A DNA stretch of 64,000 nt from JANQHO01 sp965218075 (GTDB lineage: Bacteria > Bacteroidota > Bacteroidia > Flavobacteriales > Schleiferiaceae), in NCBI GenBank assembly GCA_965218075.1, contig CBDCJZ010000003.1:992001-1056000 (forward strand), given 5' to 3'. Positions 45,217 to 60,200 of the stretch are shown one piece after another. A program made the position numbers and the translations under genes. The notes under the pieces are model-generated. The model was not told where the DNA came from and did not search any database. It saw nothing but the letters and a program-made list of their open reading frames with translations. The first letter of the stretch is position 1. Each line of letters starts with the position of its first letter.

Positions 45217-48200
45217 CTACTGTAAAGTAATACGTCGGTTCACAACTGCCCCTTCAGTAATCAGTTTAAGGATATACACTCCCCTAGAGTGAGCTCCCAT
45301 ATCCAAGCTTTTTCTGCTGAAGTTCTCCAATTCATCTTCCAAGATCAATTGTCCCAGCATGTTGATAACCTGAATCCGAATATCCTTATCAAATGTTGAG
45401 TTAAACTCAATGTTGAAAATTCCATCGCTCGGATTTGGATAAATGCGAAGAGACCGCTCAAGAAGCTCATCTACTTGGAAGCTTCGAATCTCCAAAGGAC
45501 CGGACCAACTACTTATATTACCCGCAGCACAACTGTCCTGTACGTATACATCGTAATCATCGCCCTTAGACAGACCTCTTAAAATATGAGGATTAAGCAC
45601 GTTGTACACAAAGGTTCCCGTACTGGGGGTAAAGCCAGAAGAACCGTATTCCAAGTTCCAGTTAGAAGCTCCACCCGAGTTCCAACTAATTTCTGCTGAA
45701 GAAGTGATTGTGTCAGCTACATACCTCAGACTAGAAGGAGCCAGACAGCCAAGAGTAGCAAAGTCCTCAGGACCAATCCAAACACTCAGATTATTCACTC
45801 CACAGCTATCCCGAACATAGAATTCATAAGCCGTATCGGGTGTCAAACTGCTCACAGCATAAGGATTGACGGTAGTGCTAACCCGGGTTCCCGTACCAAG
45901 ACTAAAGCCTCTTATACCATATTCTAAATCCCAGTTATTAGCCCCTCCTGTTATCCATGACAGAGTAGCTGTGGTGTGGGTAATACCGCTCGCCATCAAA
46001 GATGAAGGAGCTGAACAGCCAAGAGTAGCAAAGTCCTCAGGACCAATCCAAACGCTCAGATTATTCACTCCACAGCTATCCCGAACATAGAATTCATAAG
46101 CCGTGTCGGGTGTCAAACTGCTCACAGCATAAGGATTGACGGTAGTGCTAACTCGAGTTCCCATACCAAGACTAAAGCCTCTTATACCATATTCTAAATC
46201 CCAGTTATTAGCCCCTCCTGTTATCCATGACAGAGTAGCTGTGGTCTGAGTAATACCGCCTGCCATCAAAGATGAAGGAGCCGGACAACTAAGAGTCCCA
46301 AAGGACTGAGGACCTACCCAGTTACTTAGATTGTCTACCCCACAGCTATCCCGAACATAGAAGTCATAAGCTGTGTTAATCACCAAACCGCTCACAGCAT
46401 AAGAATTGGTAGTAGTGCTAATCCGAGTTCCCGTACCAAGACTAAAGCCTCCTATACCATATTCTAAATCCCAGTTATTAGCCCCTCCTGTTACCCATGA
46501 CAGAGTAGCTCTGGTCTGAGTAATACCGCCCACCATCAAAGATGAAGGAGTCGGACAACTAAGAGTCCCAAAGGCATGAGGACCTACCCAGTTACTCGCA
46601 TTGCCTACCGCACAGCTATCCCGAACATAGAAGTCATAAGCCGTGCCGGGTGTCAAACTGCTCACAGCATAAGGATTGACGGTAGTGCTAACTCGAGTTC
46701 CCATACCAAGACTAAAGCCTCTTATACCATATTCTAAATCCCAGTTATTAGCCCCTCCTATTACCCATGACAGAGTAGCTGTGGTCTGAGTAATACCGCT
46801 CGTCATCAAAGATGAAGGAGCCGAACACCTGGCGGTCTTAAAGGTCTCAGGACCTATCCACCCACTCACATTGCTTACCCCACAGTTATTCCGAACATAG
46901 AAGTCATAAGCCGTGTTAGGGATCAGACTGCTCACAGAATAAGAATTAGTAGACACATTGTATATAAAGATTCCCGTACCAGGACTAAAGCCTCTTATAC
47001 CATATTCTAAATCCCAACTAATAGCCCCAACCCCAACACCTGCTACCCATGACAGAGTAGCTGTAGTCTGAGTAATATGGGAAGCAGACAAAGATGAAGG
47101 AGCCGGACAAATAAGAGTCCTAAAGGACTGAGGACCTATCCACCTACTCACACTACCTACACAGCTATCCCGAACATAGAAGTCATATGACTGACCCGGC
47201 ACCAGACCGCTCACAGAATAAGAATTGGTGGTGGTCTTAATCCGAGTTCCCGTACCAGGACTAAAGCCTCCTATACCATATTCTAAATCCCAACTAATAG
47301 CCCCCCCTGTTACCCATGACAGAGTAGCCGTGGTCTGAGTAATACGGGAAGCAGACAAAGATGAAGGAGCCGGACAACTAAGAGTCGCAAAGTTCTGAGG
47401 ACCTATCCACCTACTCACATTCCCTACCCCACAGCTATCCCGAACATAAAAATCATAAGCGGTGTTAGTCATCAGACCGCTCACAGAATAAGAATTGGTG
47501 GTGGTCTTAATCCGAGTTCCTGTACCAAGACTAAAGCCTCTTATACCATATTCTAAATCCCAGTTATTAGCCCCTCCTGTTACCCATGACAGAGTAGCCG
47601 TGGTCTGAGTAATACGGGAAGCAGACAAAGATGAAGGAGCCGGACAACTAAGAGTCCTAAAGGACTGAGGACCTATCCACCTACTCACATTCCCTACCCC
47701 ACAACTATCCCGAACATAGAATTCATAAGCTGTGTTAGTCACCAGACCGCTCACAGAATAAGAATTGGTGGTGGTCTTAATCCGAGTTCCCGTACCAAGA
47801 CTAAAGCCTCCTATACCATATTCTAAATCCCAGTTATTAGCCCCTCCTGTTACCCATGACAGAGTAGCTCTGGTCTGAGTAATATTGGAAGCAGACAAAG
47901 ATGAAGGAGCCGGACAACTAAGAGTCCTAAAGGACTGAGGACCTATCCACTTACTCACATTCCCTACCCCACAACTATCCCGAACATAGAATTCATAAGC
48001 TGTGTTAGTCACCAGACCGCTCACAGAATAAGAATTGATGGTGGTCTTAATCCGAGTTCCCGTACCAAGACTAAAGCCTCCTATACCATATTCTAAATCC
48101 CAGTTATTAGCCCCTCCTGTTACCCATGACAGAGTAGCTCTGGTCTGAGTAATATTGGAAGCAGACAAAGATGAAGGAACCGGACAAATAAGAGTCCTAA

Positions 48201-51200
48201 AGGACTGAGGACCTATCCACTTGCTCACATTCCTTACCCCACAGCTATCCCGAACATAGAATTCATAAGCTGTGTTAGTCACCAGACCGCTCACAGAATA
48301 AGAATTGATGGTGGTCTTAATCCGAGTTCCCGTACCAAAACTAAAGCCTTTTATACCATATTCTAAATCCCAGTTATTAGCCCCTCCTGTTACCCATAAC
48401 AGAGTAGCTCTGGTCTGAGTAATATTGGAAGCAGACAAAGATGAAGGAACCGGACAAATAAGAGTCCTAAAGGACTGAGGACCTATCCACTTGCTCACAT
48501 TGCCTACTCCACAGTTGTTCCGAACATAGAATTCATAAGCTGTGTTAGTCACCAGACCGCTCACAGAATAAGAATTGGTGGTGGTGCTAATCCGAGTTCC
48601 CGTACCAAGACTAAAGCCTCTTATACCATATTCTAGATCCCAGCTAACAGCCCCAACCCCAACACCTGCTACCCATGACAGAGTAGCCGTGGTCTGAGTA
48701 ATATTGGAAGCAGACAAAGATGAAGGAGCCGGACAACTAAGAGTCCTAAAGGACTGAGGACCTATCCACTTGCTCACATTCCTTACCCCACAGCTATCCC
48801 GAACATAGAAGTCATAAGCCCTGTTAGTCATCAGACCGCTCACAAAATAAGAATTGGTGGTGGTGCTAATCCGAGTTCCCGTACCAAGACTAAAGCCTTT
48901 TATACCATATTCTAGATCCCACTCACTAGCCCCGCCTGTTACCCATGACACAGTAGTTGTAGTCTGAGTAATATGGGAAGCAGACAAAGATGAAGGAGCC
49001 GGACAACTAAGAGTCCTAAAGGACTGAGGACCTATCCACTTGCTCACATTCCTTACCCCACAGCTATCCCGAACATAGAAGTCATAAGCTGTGTTAGTCA
49101 TCAGACCGCTCACAGAATAAGAATTGGTAGACACGTTGTATACAAAGGTTCCCATACCAAGACTAAAGCCTTTTATACCATATTCTAGATCCCAATTACT
49201 AGCCCCTCCTGTTACCCATGACAGAGTAGCTGTAATCTGAGTAATATGGGAAGCAGACAAAGACGAAGGAGTCGGACAAATAAGAGTCCTAAAGGACTGA
49301 GGACCTATCCACTTGCTCACATTCCTTACCCCACAGCTATCCCGAACATAGAAGTCATAAGCTGTGTTAGTCATCAGACCGCTCACAGAATAAGAATTGG
49401 TAGACACGTTGTATACAAAGATTCCCGTACCAAGACTAAAGCCTTTTATACCATATTCTAGATCCCAATTACTAGCCCCTCCTGTTACCCATGACAGAGT
49501 AGCTGTAGTCTGAGTAATATGGGAAGCAGACAAAGATGAAGGAGCCGGACAACTAAGAGTTGCAAAGGACTCAGGACCTATCCACTTGCTCACATTGCCT
49601 ACCCCACAACTATCCCGAACATAGAAATCATAAGCTACGCCCGATGTCAAACCGCTCACAGAATAAGAATTGGTAGACACGTTGTATACAAAGGTTCCCG
49701 TACCAAGACTAAAACCTCTTATACCATATTCTAGATCCCAATTACTAGCCCCGCCTGTTACCCGTGACAGAGTAGCTGTAGTCTGAGTAATATGGGAAGC
49801 AGGCAAAGATGAAGGAGCCGGACAACTAAGAGTTGCAAAGGACTCAGGACCTATCCACTTGCTCACATTCCCTACCCCACAACTATCCCGAACATAGAAA
49901 TCATAAGCTACGCCCGATGTCAAACCGCTCACAGAATAAGGATTGGTAGACACGTTGTATACAAAGGTTCCCGTACCAAGACTAAAACCTCTTATACCAT
50001 ATTCTAGACCCCAATTATTAGCCCCTCCTGTTACCCATGACAGAGTAGCTATGGTCTGAGTAATATTGGAAGCAGACAAAGATGAAGGAGCCGGACAGCC
50101 AAAGGTTTCAGGACCTATCCACCTACTCACATTGCCTACCCCACAACTATCCCGAACATAGAAATCATAAGCCGTGCCAAGCACCAGACCGCTCACAGAA
50201 TAAGGATTCGCAGTAGTGCTAGTCCGAGTTCCCGTACCAAGACTAAAGCCTCTTATACCATATTCTAGATCCCAATTATTAGCCCCTCCTATTACCCATG
50301 ACAGAGTAGCTATGGTCGGAGTAATATAGGAAGCAGACAAAGATGAAGGAGCCGGACAAAGAGTCACAAAGGTCTCAGGACCTTCCCACCTACTCACATT
50401 GCTTATCCCACAGCTATCCCGAACATAGAAATCATAAGCCGTACCAGGCACCAGACCGCTCACAGAATAAGGATTCGCAGTGGTGCTAATCCGAGTTCCC
50501 GTACCAAGACTAAAACCTCTTATACCATATTCTAGATCCCAATTATTAGCCCCACTTGTTGTTACCCATAACAGAGTAATCATGGTCGGAGTAATATGAG
50601 GAGACGTCAAAGATGAAGGAGCCGGACAACTAAGAGTCCTAAAGGCTTGAGGACCTACCCACTTACTCACATTCCCTACATCACAGCTATCCCGAACATA
50701 GAAATCATAAGCCGTACCAGGCACCAGACCGCTCACAGAATAAGAATTGGTAGCGTTGTATACAAAGATTCCCGTACCAGGAACAAAGCCCGCTAAACCA
50801 TATTCTAGACCCCACTCACTAGCCCCGCCTGTCATCCATGAGAGATCAACTGTGGTTTGAGTAATATTGGAAGCAGACAAAGATGAAGGAGCTGGACAAA
50901 TAAGAGTAGTAAAGTTCTGAGGACCCATCCACTTACTCACATTCCCTACATCACAATTGTCCCGAACATAGAGGTCATATGACTGGCCCGGCACCAGACC
51001 GCTCACAGAATAAGGATTCGCAGTAGTGCTAGTCCGAGTTCCCATACCAGGAACAAAACCCGGAGAACCATATTCTAATTCCCAGTTATTAGCCCCACCT
51101 GTTATCCATGAGAGATCAACCGTGGTTTGAGTAATATTGGAAGCAGACAAAGATGAAGGAACCGGACAAATAAGAGCAATCGTCTGAGGACCTACCCACT

Positions 51201-54200
51201 TACTCACATTCCCTACATCACAACTGTCCCGAACATAGAAGTCATATAACTGGCCATGTGTTAGACCACTCACGACATAAGAATTGAAGATGGTACTAAT
51301 CTGAATTCCCGTGCCAGGAATAAAGCCTGGAGAGCCGTATTCTAGATCCCAGTTATTAGCTCCACCTGTCACCCATGACAGAGTAGCCGTGGTTTGAGTA
51401 ATATTGGAAACAGACAAAGATGAAGGAGCCGGACAACTAAGAGTAACCGTTTGAGGACCTACCCACTTACTCACATTCCCTACATCACAATTGTCCCGAA
51501 CATAGAAGTCATATGACTGGCCATATGCTAAACCACTCACACCATAAGAACGGAGGGTAGTGCTAATCTGAGTTCCCGTACCAAGACTAAAACCTGCTAC
51601 ACCATATTCTAGTTCCCACTCACTAGCCCCGCCTGTCATCCATGACAGAGTAACTGTAGTCGGAGTAATGCCGATCGGCATTAAAGACGAAGGAGCCGGA
51701 CAAATAAGAGTCCTAAAGGCTTGAGGACCTACCCACTTACTCACATTGCCTATCCCACAACTGTCCCGAACATAAAATTCATAATCCGTCCTAGGTGTTA
51801 GACCGCTGAGAATGTAAGGATTGGCAGTGGTGCTAATCCGAGTTCCCGAATCAGGAACAAAACCTGCTACACCATATTCTAGTTCCCACTCACTAGCCCC
51901 GCCTGTCATCCATGACAGAGTAGCCGTGGTTTGAGTAATGCCTCCCGCCGACAAAGATGAAGGATCCGGACAACTAAGAGTCCTAAAGGCTTGAGGACCT
52001 ACCCACTTACTCACATTCCCTACCCCACAACTGTCCCAAACATAAAATTCATAATCCGTTCCAGGTGTTAGACCACTGAGAATGTAAGGATTGGCGGGAT
52101 TGTTAATTCGAGTTCCCGTACCACGAGCAAAACCTGCTACACCATATTCTAGTTCCCACTCACTAGCCCCGCCTGTCATCCATGACAGGGCAGCCGTGGT
52201 TTGAGTAATGCCTCCCGCCGACAAAGATGAAGGATCCGGACAACTAAGAGTCCTAAAGGCTTGAGGACCTACCCACTTACTCACATTCCCTACCCCACAA
52301 CTGTCCCAAACATAAAATTCATAATCCGTTCCAAGTGTTAGACCACTGAGAATGTAAGGATTGGCGGGATTGTTAATTCGAGTTCCCGTACCACGAGCAA
52401 AACCTGCTACACCATATTCTAGTTCCCACTCACTAGCCCCGCCTGTCATCCATGACAGGGCAGCCGTAGTTTGAGTAATGCCTCTCGCCGACAAAAATGA
52501 AGGATCTGGACAACTAAGAGTCCTAAAGGCTTGAGGACCCACCCACTTACTCACATCGCCTACCCCGCAACTGTCCCGAACATAGAATTCATATGGCTGC
52601 CCAGATGTCAAACCACTCACAGCATAAAAATTAGTAGTGACACCAATCCGAGTTCCGCTACCAAGAGCAAAACCTACTATACCATATTCTAGTTCCCAGC
52701 TATTAGCCCCGCCTGTCACCCATGACAGAGCCGTTATAGTTGGAGCAATATTAGAAGCCCTCAAAGATGAAGGAGCCGGGCAGCTAAGAACGCTAAAGGC
52801 ATGAGGACCCTTCCAAACACTGACATCACCTGCTCCACAACTATCCCGAACATAGAATTCATATGAGTGCCCAAATGCCAAACCACTCACAGCATAAGGA
52901 TTAGCGAGGGTGCTAATCCGAGTTCCCGTACCAAGAGTAAAACCTCTTATACCATATTCTAGATCCCAGTTATTAGCCCCACCCGTCGTCCATGACAGAG
53001 TCGCTATAGTCAGAGTAGTGCCGCTCGCCCTCAAAGATGAAGGGGCCAGGCAGCTAAGAGTCCTGAAGGTATGAGGACCCTCCCAAACACTGAAATCACC
53101 TGCTCCACAACTATCCCGAACATAGAATTCATAATCCGTTCCAAGTGTTAGACCACTGAGAATATGAGGATTGGCAGGATTGTTAATCCGAGTTCCCGTA
53201 CCAAGAGTAAAACCTCTTATACCATATTCTACATCCCAGTTATTAGCACCGCCTGTCGTCCATGATAGATCAACTGACATAGCTGTAATGTTTGTCGCAC
53301 TTAAACCCGTGGGAAAAGGACAAGATACCTCATCAATAATAATATCATCGAGAGAATAGCCGCTCTCCTCCCTTAACCTAATGGCTACCCCAGTGCATTC
53401 CTGGACAAAGCGAAGCTGAAAAGTAGATGATATTGCTTGGCTGGGGCGGACATCGGCCAAAAGAGCATCGATATCTAGACCTTTAACATGCTTGTACACT
53501 CCAGCGTTGGCCTGATTCACACTTAAATCATAGATTTCTACCCAAGCTCCTGCCTCACTGCCGCGTATCCATACCTTATTGTTGTTTGAGAGACTATCAT
53601 CCTTCTCGTGATGCATATAGCTGAACTTCAATTCCAAATCAGCGGAACTAGCATAAGTGCTCAGGTCGGCTGTCAAAATTAAGTAGTTAGCAACCGTATC
53701 GCTGTTAGATATTGATTTATCTAATGTCGCTGCTGAAATCCCGGAATTGGAAAAAGCCGATACCCTAAACCTCAGGCGACCTGTATCGGCTGCACTTGTC
53801 TCATAATTCCATTTGTATCCCGAAGAACAAAATACCTCCCGGTTTCGCTGAAAAGTACCAAATAGTGATTCAAAATCTTCCTCAAGAGGTAAAGTAATAG
53901 GAGATAATGGAGAACAAGGTGTAGTAAAACTAACTGGATCACTCCACTCACTAACGTCAGAACTTGAGCAACTATCCCGTACATAGGCTTCATAATCAGT
54001 ATTCTCCTGCAGGCTAGCTAGAGTATCAGGATTGTCGGTGGTGGAAATTCGAGTTCCACTTCCCAGAGTAAACCCTGCAAGACCGTATTCGATCTCCCAA
54101 GTAGATGCCCCTCCTGTTACCCATGATAGTTCAACTGAATCAGATACAAGGTACGTCACTTCTAAACCCGTGGGAAAAGGACAAGATATCTCCTCAATAA

Positions 54201-57200
54201 TAATATCATCGAAGGAATAGCCGCTCTGCTCCCCCAACTTAATAGCTACCCCAGTGTCTTGCTGGCCAAAACGAAACTGAAAAGTAGATGATACTACTTG
54301 CCTACTCAAAAGATCATCGATGTCTAGACCCCTAACATGCTTGTATATTCCAGCACTGGCTCGATTCAAACCTAAATCATAGATTTCTATCCAAGTATCT
54401 GTCTCGCTACCGCGTATCCATACCTTATCATTCAAATGATCATCCTCACCGTGATGCATATAGCTGAACCTCAACTCTAGATCAGTGGAACTAACATAAT
54501 TCGTCAGGTCGGCTGTCAGAGTTAAGTAGTTAACAATCGTATCGCCGCTAGGTATTGATTTATCTAATGTTGCTGCTGATCTTCCAGAATTGGAAAAACC
54601 CGATACCCCAAACCTCAGGCGACCTGTATCGGCTGCACTCGTCTCATAACTCCATTTGTATCCTGCAAAACAAAGTACATCCCGCTCTCGCTGGAAAGTG
54701 CCCGATGCTGATTCAAAATCTTCATTAATGGGTAAAGTAACAGCAGATAATGGAGAACAAGGTGTAACAAAACTAACCGGATCACTCCATTCACTAACAC
54801 TAGAACTTGAGCAACTATCCCGTACGTAAACATCATAAGCAGTATTCTCCTGCAAGAGACCTAGGGTATGAGAACTAATAATGGCGGAAATTCGAGTTCC
54901 GCTCCCACTTCCCGGAGTAAACCCTGCAAGACCGTATTCGATATCCCAAATAGATGCCCCTCCTGTCACCCATGATAGTTTAGCTGAATTAGCTGTAACA
55001 TTCGTCGCTTCAAATTTCTTCGGAAAAGGACAAGGTATCTGCTCAATAGCAACATCATCAAAGGAATAGCCGCTATGCTCTGTCCTACTAATGGCTACTC
55101 CCGTGTCTTGCTGGCCAAAGCGAACCTGAAAAGTAGATGATGCTGCTTGGCTGGGCAAACCTATGGCTAAAAGAGCATCGATATCTAGACCTCTAACATG
55201 CTTGTACACTCCAGCACTGGTCCGATTCAAACCTAAATCATAGATTTCTAACCAAGTACCTGTCTCGCTGCCGCGTATCCATACCTTATCCCTCAAATGA
55301 TCATCCTCCCCGTGATGCATATAGCTGAACCTCAACTCTAAATCAGTGGATGGGCTATAATTCGTCAGGTCGGCTGTCAGAATTAAGTAGTTAGTAACCG
55401 CATCATCGCTAGATATTGATTTATCTAATGTCGCTGCTGAAATCCCAGAATTGGAAAAAATCGGTTCCCCAAACCTCAAGCGACTTATATCTTTTGCATC
55501 CGTCTCATAACTCCATTTGTATCCCGCAGAACACAATACATCTCCGCCTCGCTGAAAAGTACCCGATGCTGATTCAAAATCTTCCCGAATAGGTAAAATA
55601 ACAGGAGATAATGGAGAACAAGGTGTAGTAAAACTAGCTGGATCACTCCATTCACTAAATCCAGACACAGAACTTGGGCAATCATGACGTACATAGACAT
55701 CATAAGCAGTAGCCTGCGTCAGGCCACCTATAACATAAAGATTGATAGCGGTGGAAACTCTTGTTCCACTGCCCGGAACAAAACCTGGACCACCGTATTC
55801 AATATCCCATATAGAGGCAGTAACAACACCTGTTGTCAGTGATAGCTCAACTGAATTAGATGTAATGTTCGTCGTTGAAACTGTCGGAAAAGGACAAGGT
55901 ACCTCCTCAATAGCAATATCATCGAAGGAATAGCCGCTATGCTCTTTTAACCCAATGGCTACTCCCGTGTCTTGCTGGCCAAAACGAACCTGAAAAGTAG
56001 ATGATATTTTTTGAATGGGGAAGAGACTGGCTAAAATAGCATCGATGTCCAGGCTCCTAACATATTTGTATATTCCAGCGCTGGCCTGATTCTTACTTAG
56101 ATCATAGGTTTCTACCCAATTAGCTGTATCGCTACCGCGTATCCATACCTTATCGTTCGAATGACTATTCCCCCCGTGATGCAGATAATTGAAACTCAAC
56201 TCTAGATCAGTAGAATCAACGTAATCACTTAGGTCAGCTGTCAGAGTTAGGTAATTAACAACCATATCGCTGCTAAATATTGATTTATCTAATGTCGCTG
56301 CTAATTTCCCAGATTTGGAAAAAGCCGATACCCCAAACCTCAGACGACCTGTATCGGCCATACTCGTCTCATAACTCCATTTGTATCCCGCAGAACACAA
56401 TACATCCTGGTCTTGCTGAACAGTATCCCATACCACCGATTCAAAGTCTTCCCGAATGGGTAAAGTAGCGGTAGATAATGGAGCGCAAAGTGTAATAAAA
56501 CTAACTGGACCAATCCAATCGCTAACATCATAGCCAAGGGCTTTGCAATTATCACGTACATAGACCTCATAAACCGTGTTGGGCGTCAGGCTAGCTATAT
56601 TTAGAGTATGAGGATTGGTTTTGGTGGAAATTCTTTTTCCGCTGTTCAGAGCAAAACCCGCAACATCGTATTCAATATCCCAGTCCGAAGGGCTACCACC
56701 TCTTTGCCAAAATACACGAGCTGTGGTTTGAGTAATATCATCAACCTCCAAAGATGAAGGAGCTTGACAGCCTGTAAGAGTCGTAAAGGCATGAGGACCA
56801 ACCCAACTGCCCTTATTGCTCGCATCACAACTATCCCGAATATAAAATTCATAATCCGTTCCAGCTATTAGACCCGTGAGAATATGAGGATTGGTGGTGG
56901 TGTGAACTAGAGTTCCACTGCCCTGAGTAAAACCTGCGATACCGTATTCGACCTGCCAGTTTAAGGTACTACCAACCGTCCATGACAACTCAGCTTCACT
57001 AGCTTTAATGTTCTTGGCCCCTACAGATGAAGGGAGCAAGGATAATGGACCACAAGGTATAGCAAAACTAACCGGACCAGTCCAATCGCTAACAGAACCT
57101 AGTAGGCAGCTATCCCGCACATAGACCTCATAAGTTGTGCCGTACAGCAGACCCCTTACACTTAGAGTATAAGGGTTGGCGGTAGTGCGAACTAGAGTTC

Positions 57201-60200
57201 CACTGCCCTGAGTAAAACCTGCGATACCGTATTCAATATTCCAATTAGATGCCCCACCTGTCACCCATGATAGTTCAACTGAATTGGCTGTAGCTCCACC
57301 AGCCGTTAAACCTGTTGGAAAAGGACAATCTACCTCCTTAATAACAATATCATCGAAGGAATAGCCGCCATACCCCGTCCTACTAATGGCCACTCCCGTG
57401 TCTTGCTGGCCAAAGCGAAGTTGAAAAGTAGAAGTCACGGAGACCAGAATATCGATGTCTAGACCCTTAACATATTTATACACTCCAGGGCTGGCCTGAT
57501 TTGCACTTAAATCATAAATTTCTACCCAAGCGCTTGTCTCGCTGCCCTGTACCCATACCTTATCATTCGAGAGACTATCCTCCTCCCCATGATGCAGATA
57601 ACTGAAACTCAACTCCAAATCAGTGGAGCTAGTAAAATTATTCAGGTTAGCTGTCAAAATTAGAAAGTTAGCAATCGTATCGCCGCTAAATATTGATTTA
57701 TCTAATGTCGCTGCTGAGCTCCCAGATTTGGAAAAAGCCGATACCCCAAACCTCAAGCGACCTGTATCGGCTGCACTCGTCTCATAACTCCATCTGTATC
57801 CCGAAGAACACAATACATCTTGGCCTCGCTGAAAAGCACCAACTGGTGCTGATTCAAAATCTTCCTCAACAATAGGAGATGAAGCAATAGGAACAGCAAT
57901 AGGAGATAATGGAGAACAAGGTGTAGCAAACCTAATCGGGTCACTCCACTCACTCTTGCTAGAACTTGAGCAATTATCACGTACATAGACCTCATAAGCA
58001 GTAGCCCCATTTAATCTCTTTAGATGATAAGGCTTGGTGGTAGTAGTATCTCCTCTTCCACTTCCCAGAGTAAAACCTACAGGACCATATTCGAACTCCC
58101 ACTCAGAAGTAGAAACACTACCTGGAGTCCAGGATAGCTCAGCCGAATCAGCTGTAATGTTTGTAATCGCTAAATTCTTGGGAAAAGGACAATCTTCCAC
58201 ATCAATAACAATATCATCAAAGGAATAGCCACTATGCCCCGTCTCATTAACGGCTACTCCAGTATCTTGCTGGCCAAAGCGAAGTTGAAAAGTAGCTGAT
58301 ACTGCTTGGTTACTGTTATTCTTCAAAATAGCATCGATGTCTAAACCTCTAACACGCTTGTACATTCCAGCTTTGCCCTGGTTTGTACTTAAATTATAGA
58401 CTTCTACCCAAGTATCTGTCTCGCTGCCGCGTATCCATACCTTATCATTCGGATGACTGCCCTCCCCGTGATGCATATAGCTGAAATTCAGCTCCAAATC
58501 AGTGGAAGCAGCATAATTCCTCAGGTCAGCTGTCAGAATTAAGAGGTTAGTAACCACATCGCCGCTATTTATTGATTTATCTAATGTCACTGCCGAACTC
58601 CCAGCACCGGAAAAACCCGATACCCCAAACCTCAGGCGACCTGTATCGGCCATACTCGTCTCATAACTCCATTTGTATCCCTTAGGAGAACAAAGTACGT
58701 CCTGGTCTCGCTGAAAAGTGCTTGATGATACTGATTCAAAATCTTCATTAATGGGTAAAGCAATAGCAAATAATGCAGGGCAAGATGTAGTAAAACTTAT
58801 CGGATCACTCCACTCACTCTTGCTAGAACTTGAGCAATTATCACGTACATAGACCTCATAAGTCCTGATGGGCACCAGGCTACCTAGAGTATGAGGATTG
58901 GCGGTAGTGGAAACTTGAGTTCCACTACCCAGAATAAAACCTACAGGACCATATTCGAACTCCCACTTAGAAGTAGAAGTGCTACCTGGAGTCCAGGATA
59001 GCTCAGCCGAATTAGCTGTAATGTTTGTAATCGCTAAATTCTTGGGAAAAGGACAATCTTCCACATCAATAACAATATCATCAAAAGAATAGCCGCTCTC
59101 CTCCTTTAAATTCTTGGCTACTCCAGTATCTTGCTGGCCAAAGCGAAGTTGAAAAGTAGCTGATACTGCTTGGTTGCTGTTATTCTTCAAAATAGCATCG
59201 ATGTCTAAACCTCTAACACGCTTGTACATTCCAGCTTTGCCCTGGTTCGTACCTAAATTATAGACTTCTACCCAAACATCTCTCTCGCTGCCGCGTATCC
59301 ATACCTTATCATTCGGGTGACTGCTTTCCCCGTGGTGCATATAGCTGAAACTCAGCTCCAAATTAGTGGAAGCAGCATAATTCCTCAGGTCAGCTGTCAA
59401 AATTAAGAGGTTAGTAGCCACATCGCCGCTACTTATTGATTTATCTAATGTCACTGCCACGTTCCCAGAATTGGAAAAATTCGAAAATCTCAATTGACCT
59501 TTATCACCAAGCCTTTCATAACTCCATTTATATTCAGGAGAACAAAGTACATCCTGGTTTTGCTGAAAAGTACCCGATGCTGATTCAAAATCTTCCCGAA
59601 TGGGTAAAGAAGCAGCAGATAATGAAGAACAGGGTGTAATAAAACTACTCGTATCACTCCACTCACTAGAGCTAGAACTTGAGCAATTATCACGTACATA
59701 GAACTCATAAGTCCTGGTGGGCACCAGGCCACCCAGAACATAAGGATTGGCGAAAACCGAAATTCTAGTTCTAGTGCCCTGAGGAGAATCTGCAAAACCG
59801 TATTCGATATCCCAACTAGAAGTAGAGGCCTTACCTGGAGTCCATGATAGTTCAACTGAATTAGCTGTAATGTTCGTCTCTTCTAAAACTTTCGGAAAAG
59901 AACAAGCTACCTGATCAATAACAATATTATCGAAAGAATAGCCACTATGCCCCGTCTTACTAACGGCTATTCCAGTATCTTGCTGGCCAAAGCGAAGCTG
60001 AAAAGTAGCTGATACTTTTCTCCCCACCCCGTCCAAAAGAGCATCGATGTCTAAACCTCTAGCACGATGATACACTCCAGCTTTTCCGCCCAAACTATGG
60101 ATTTCTATCCAATTGTCTATATCACTTCCGCGTATCCATACCGCATCATTTGGATGAACACTCTCCCCGTGATTCACATATTTGAAATCTAACTCCAACT

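Noticed and set aside
45480..53310. CRISPR array (regularly spaced repeats)
   Set aside because: The period of 270 bp is constant with no spacer/repeat division, and every unit is part of one open coding frame.
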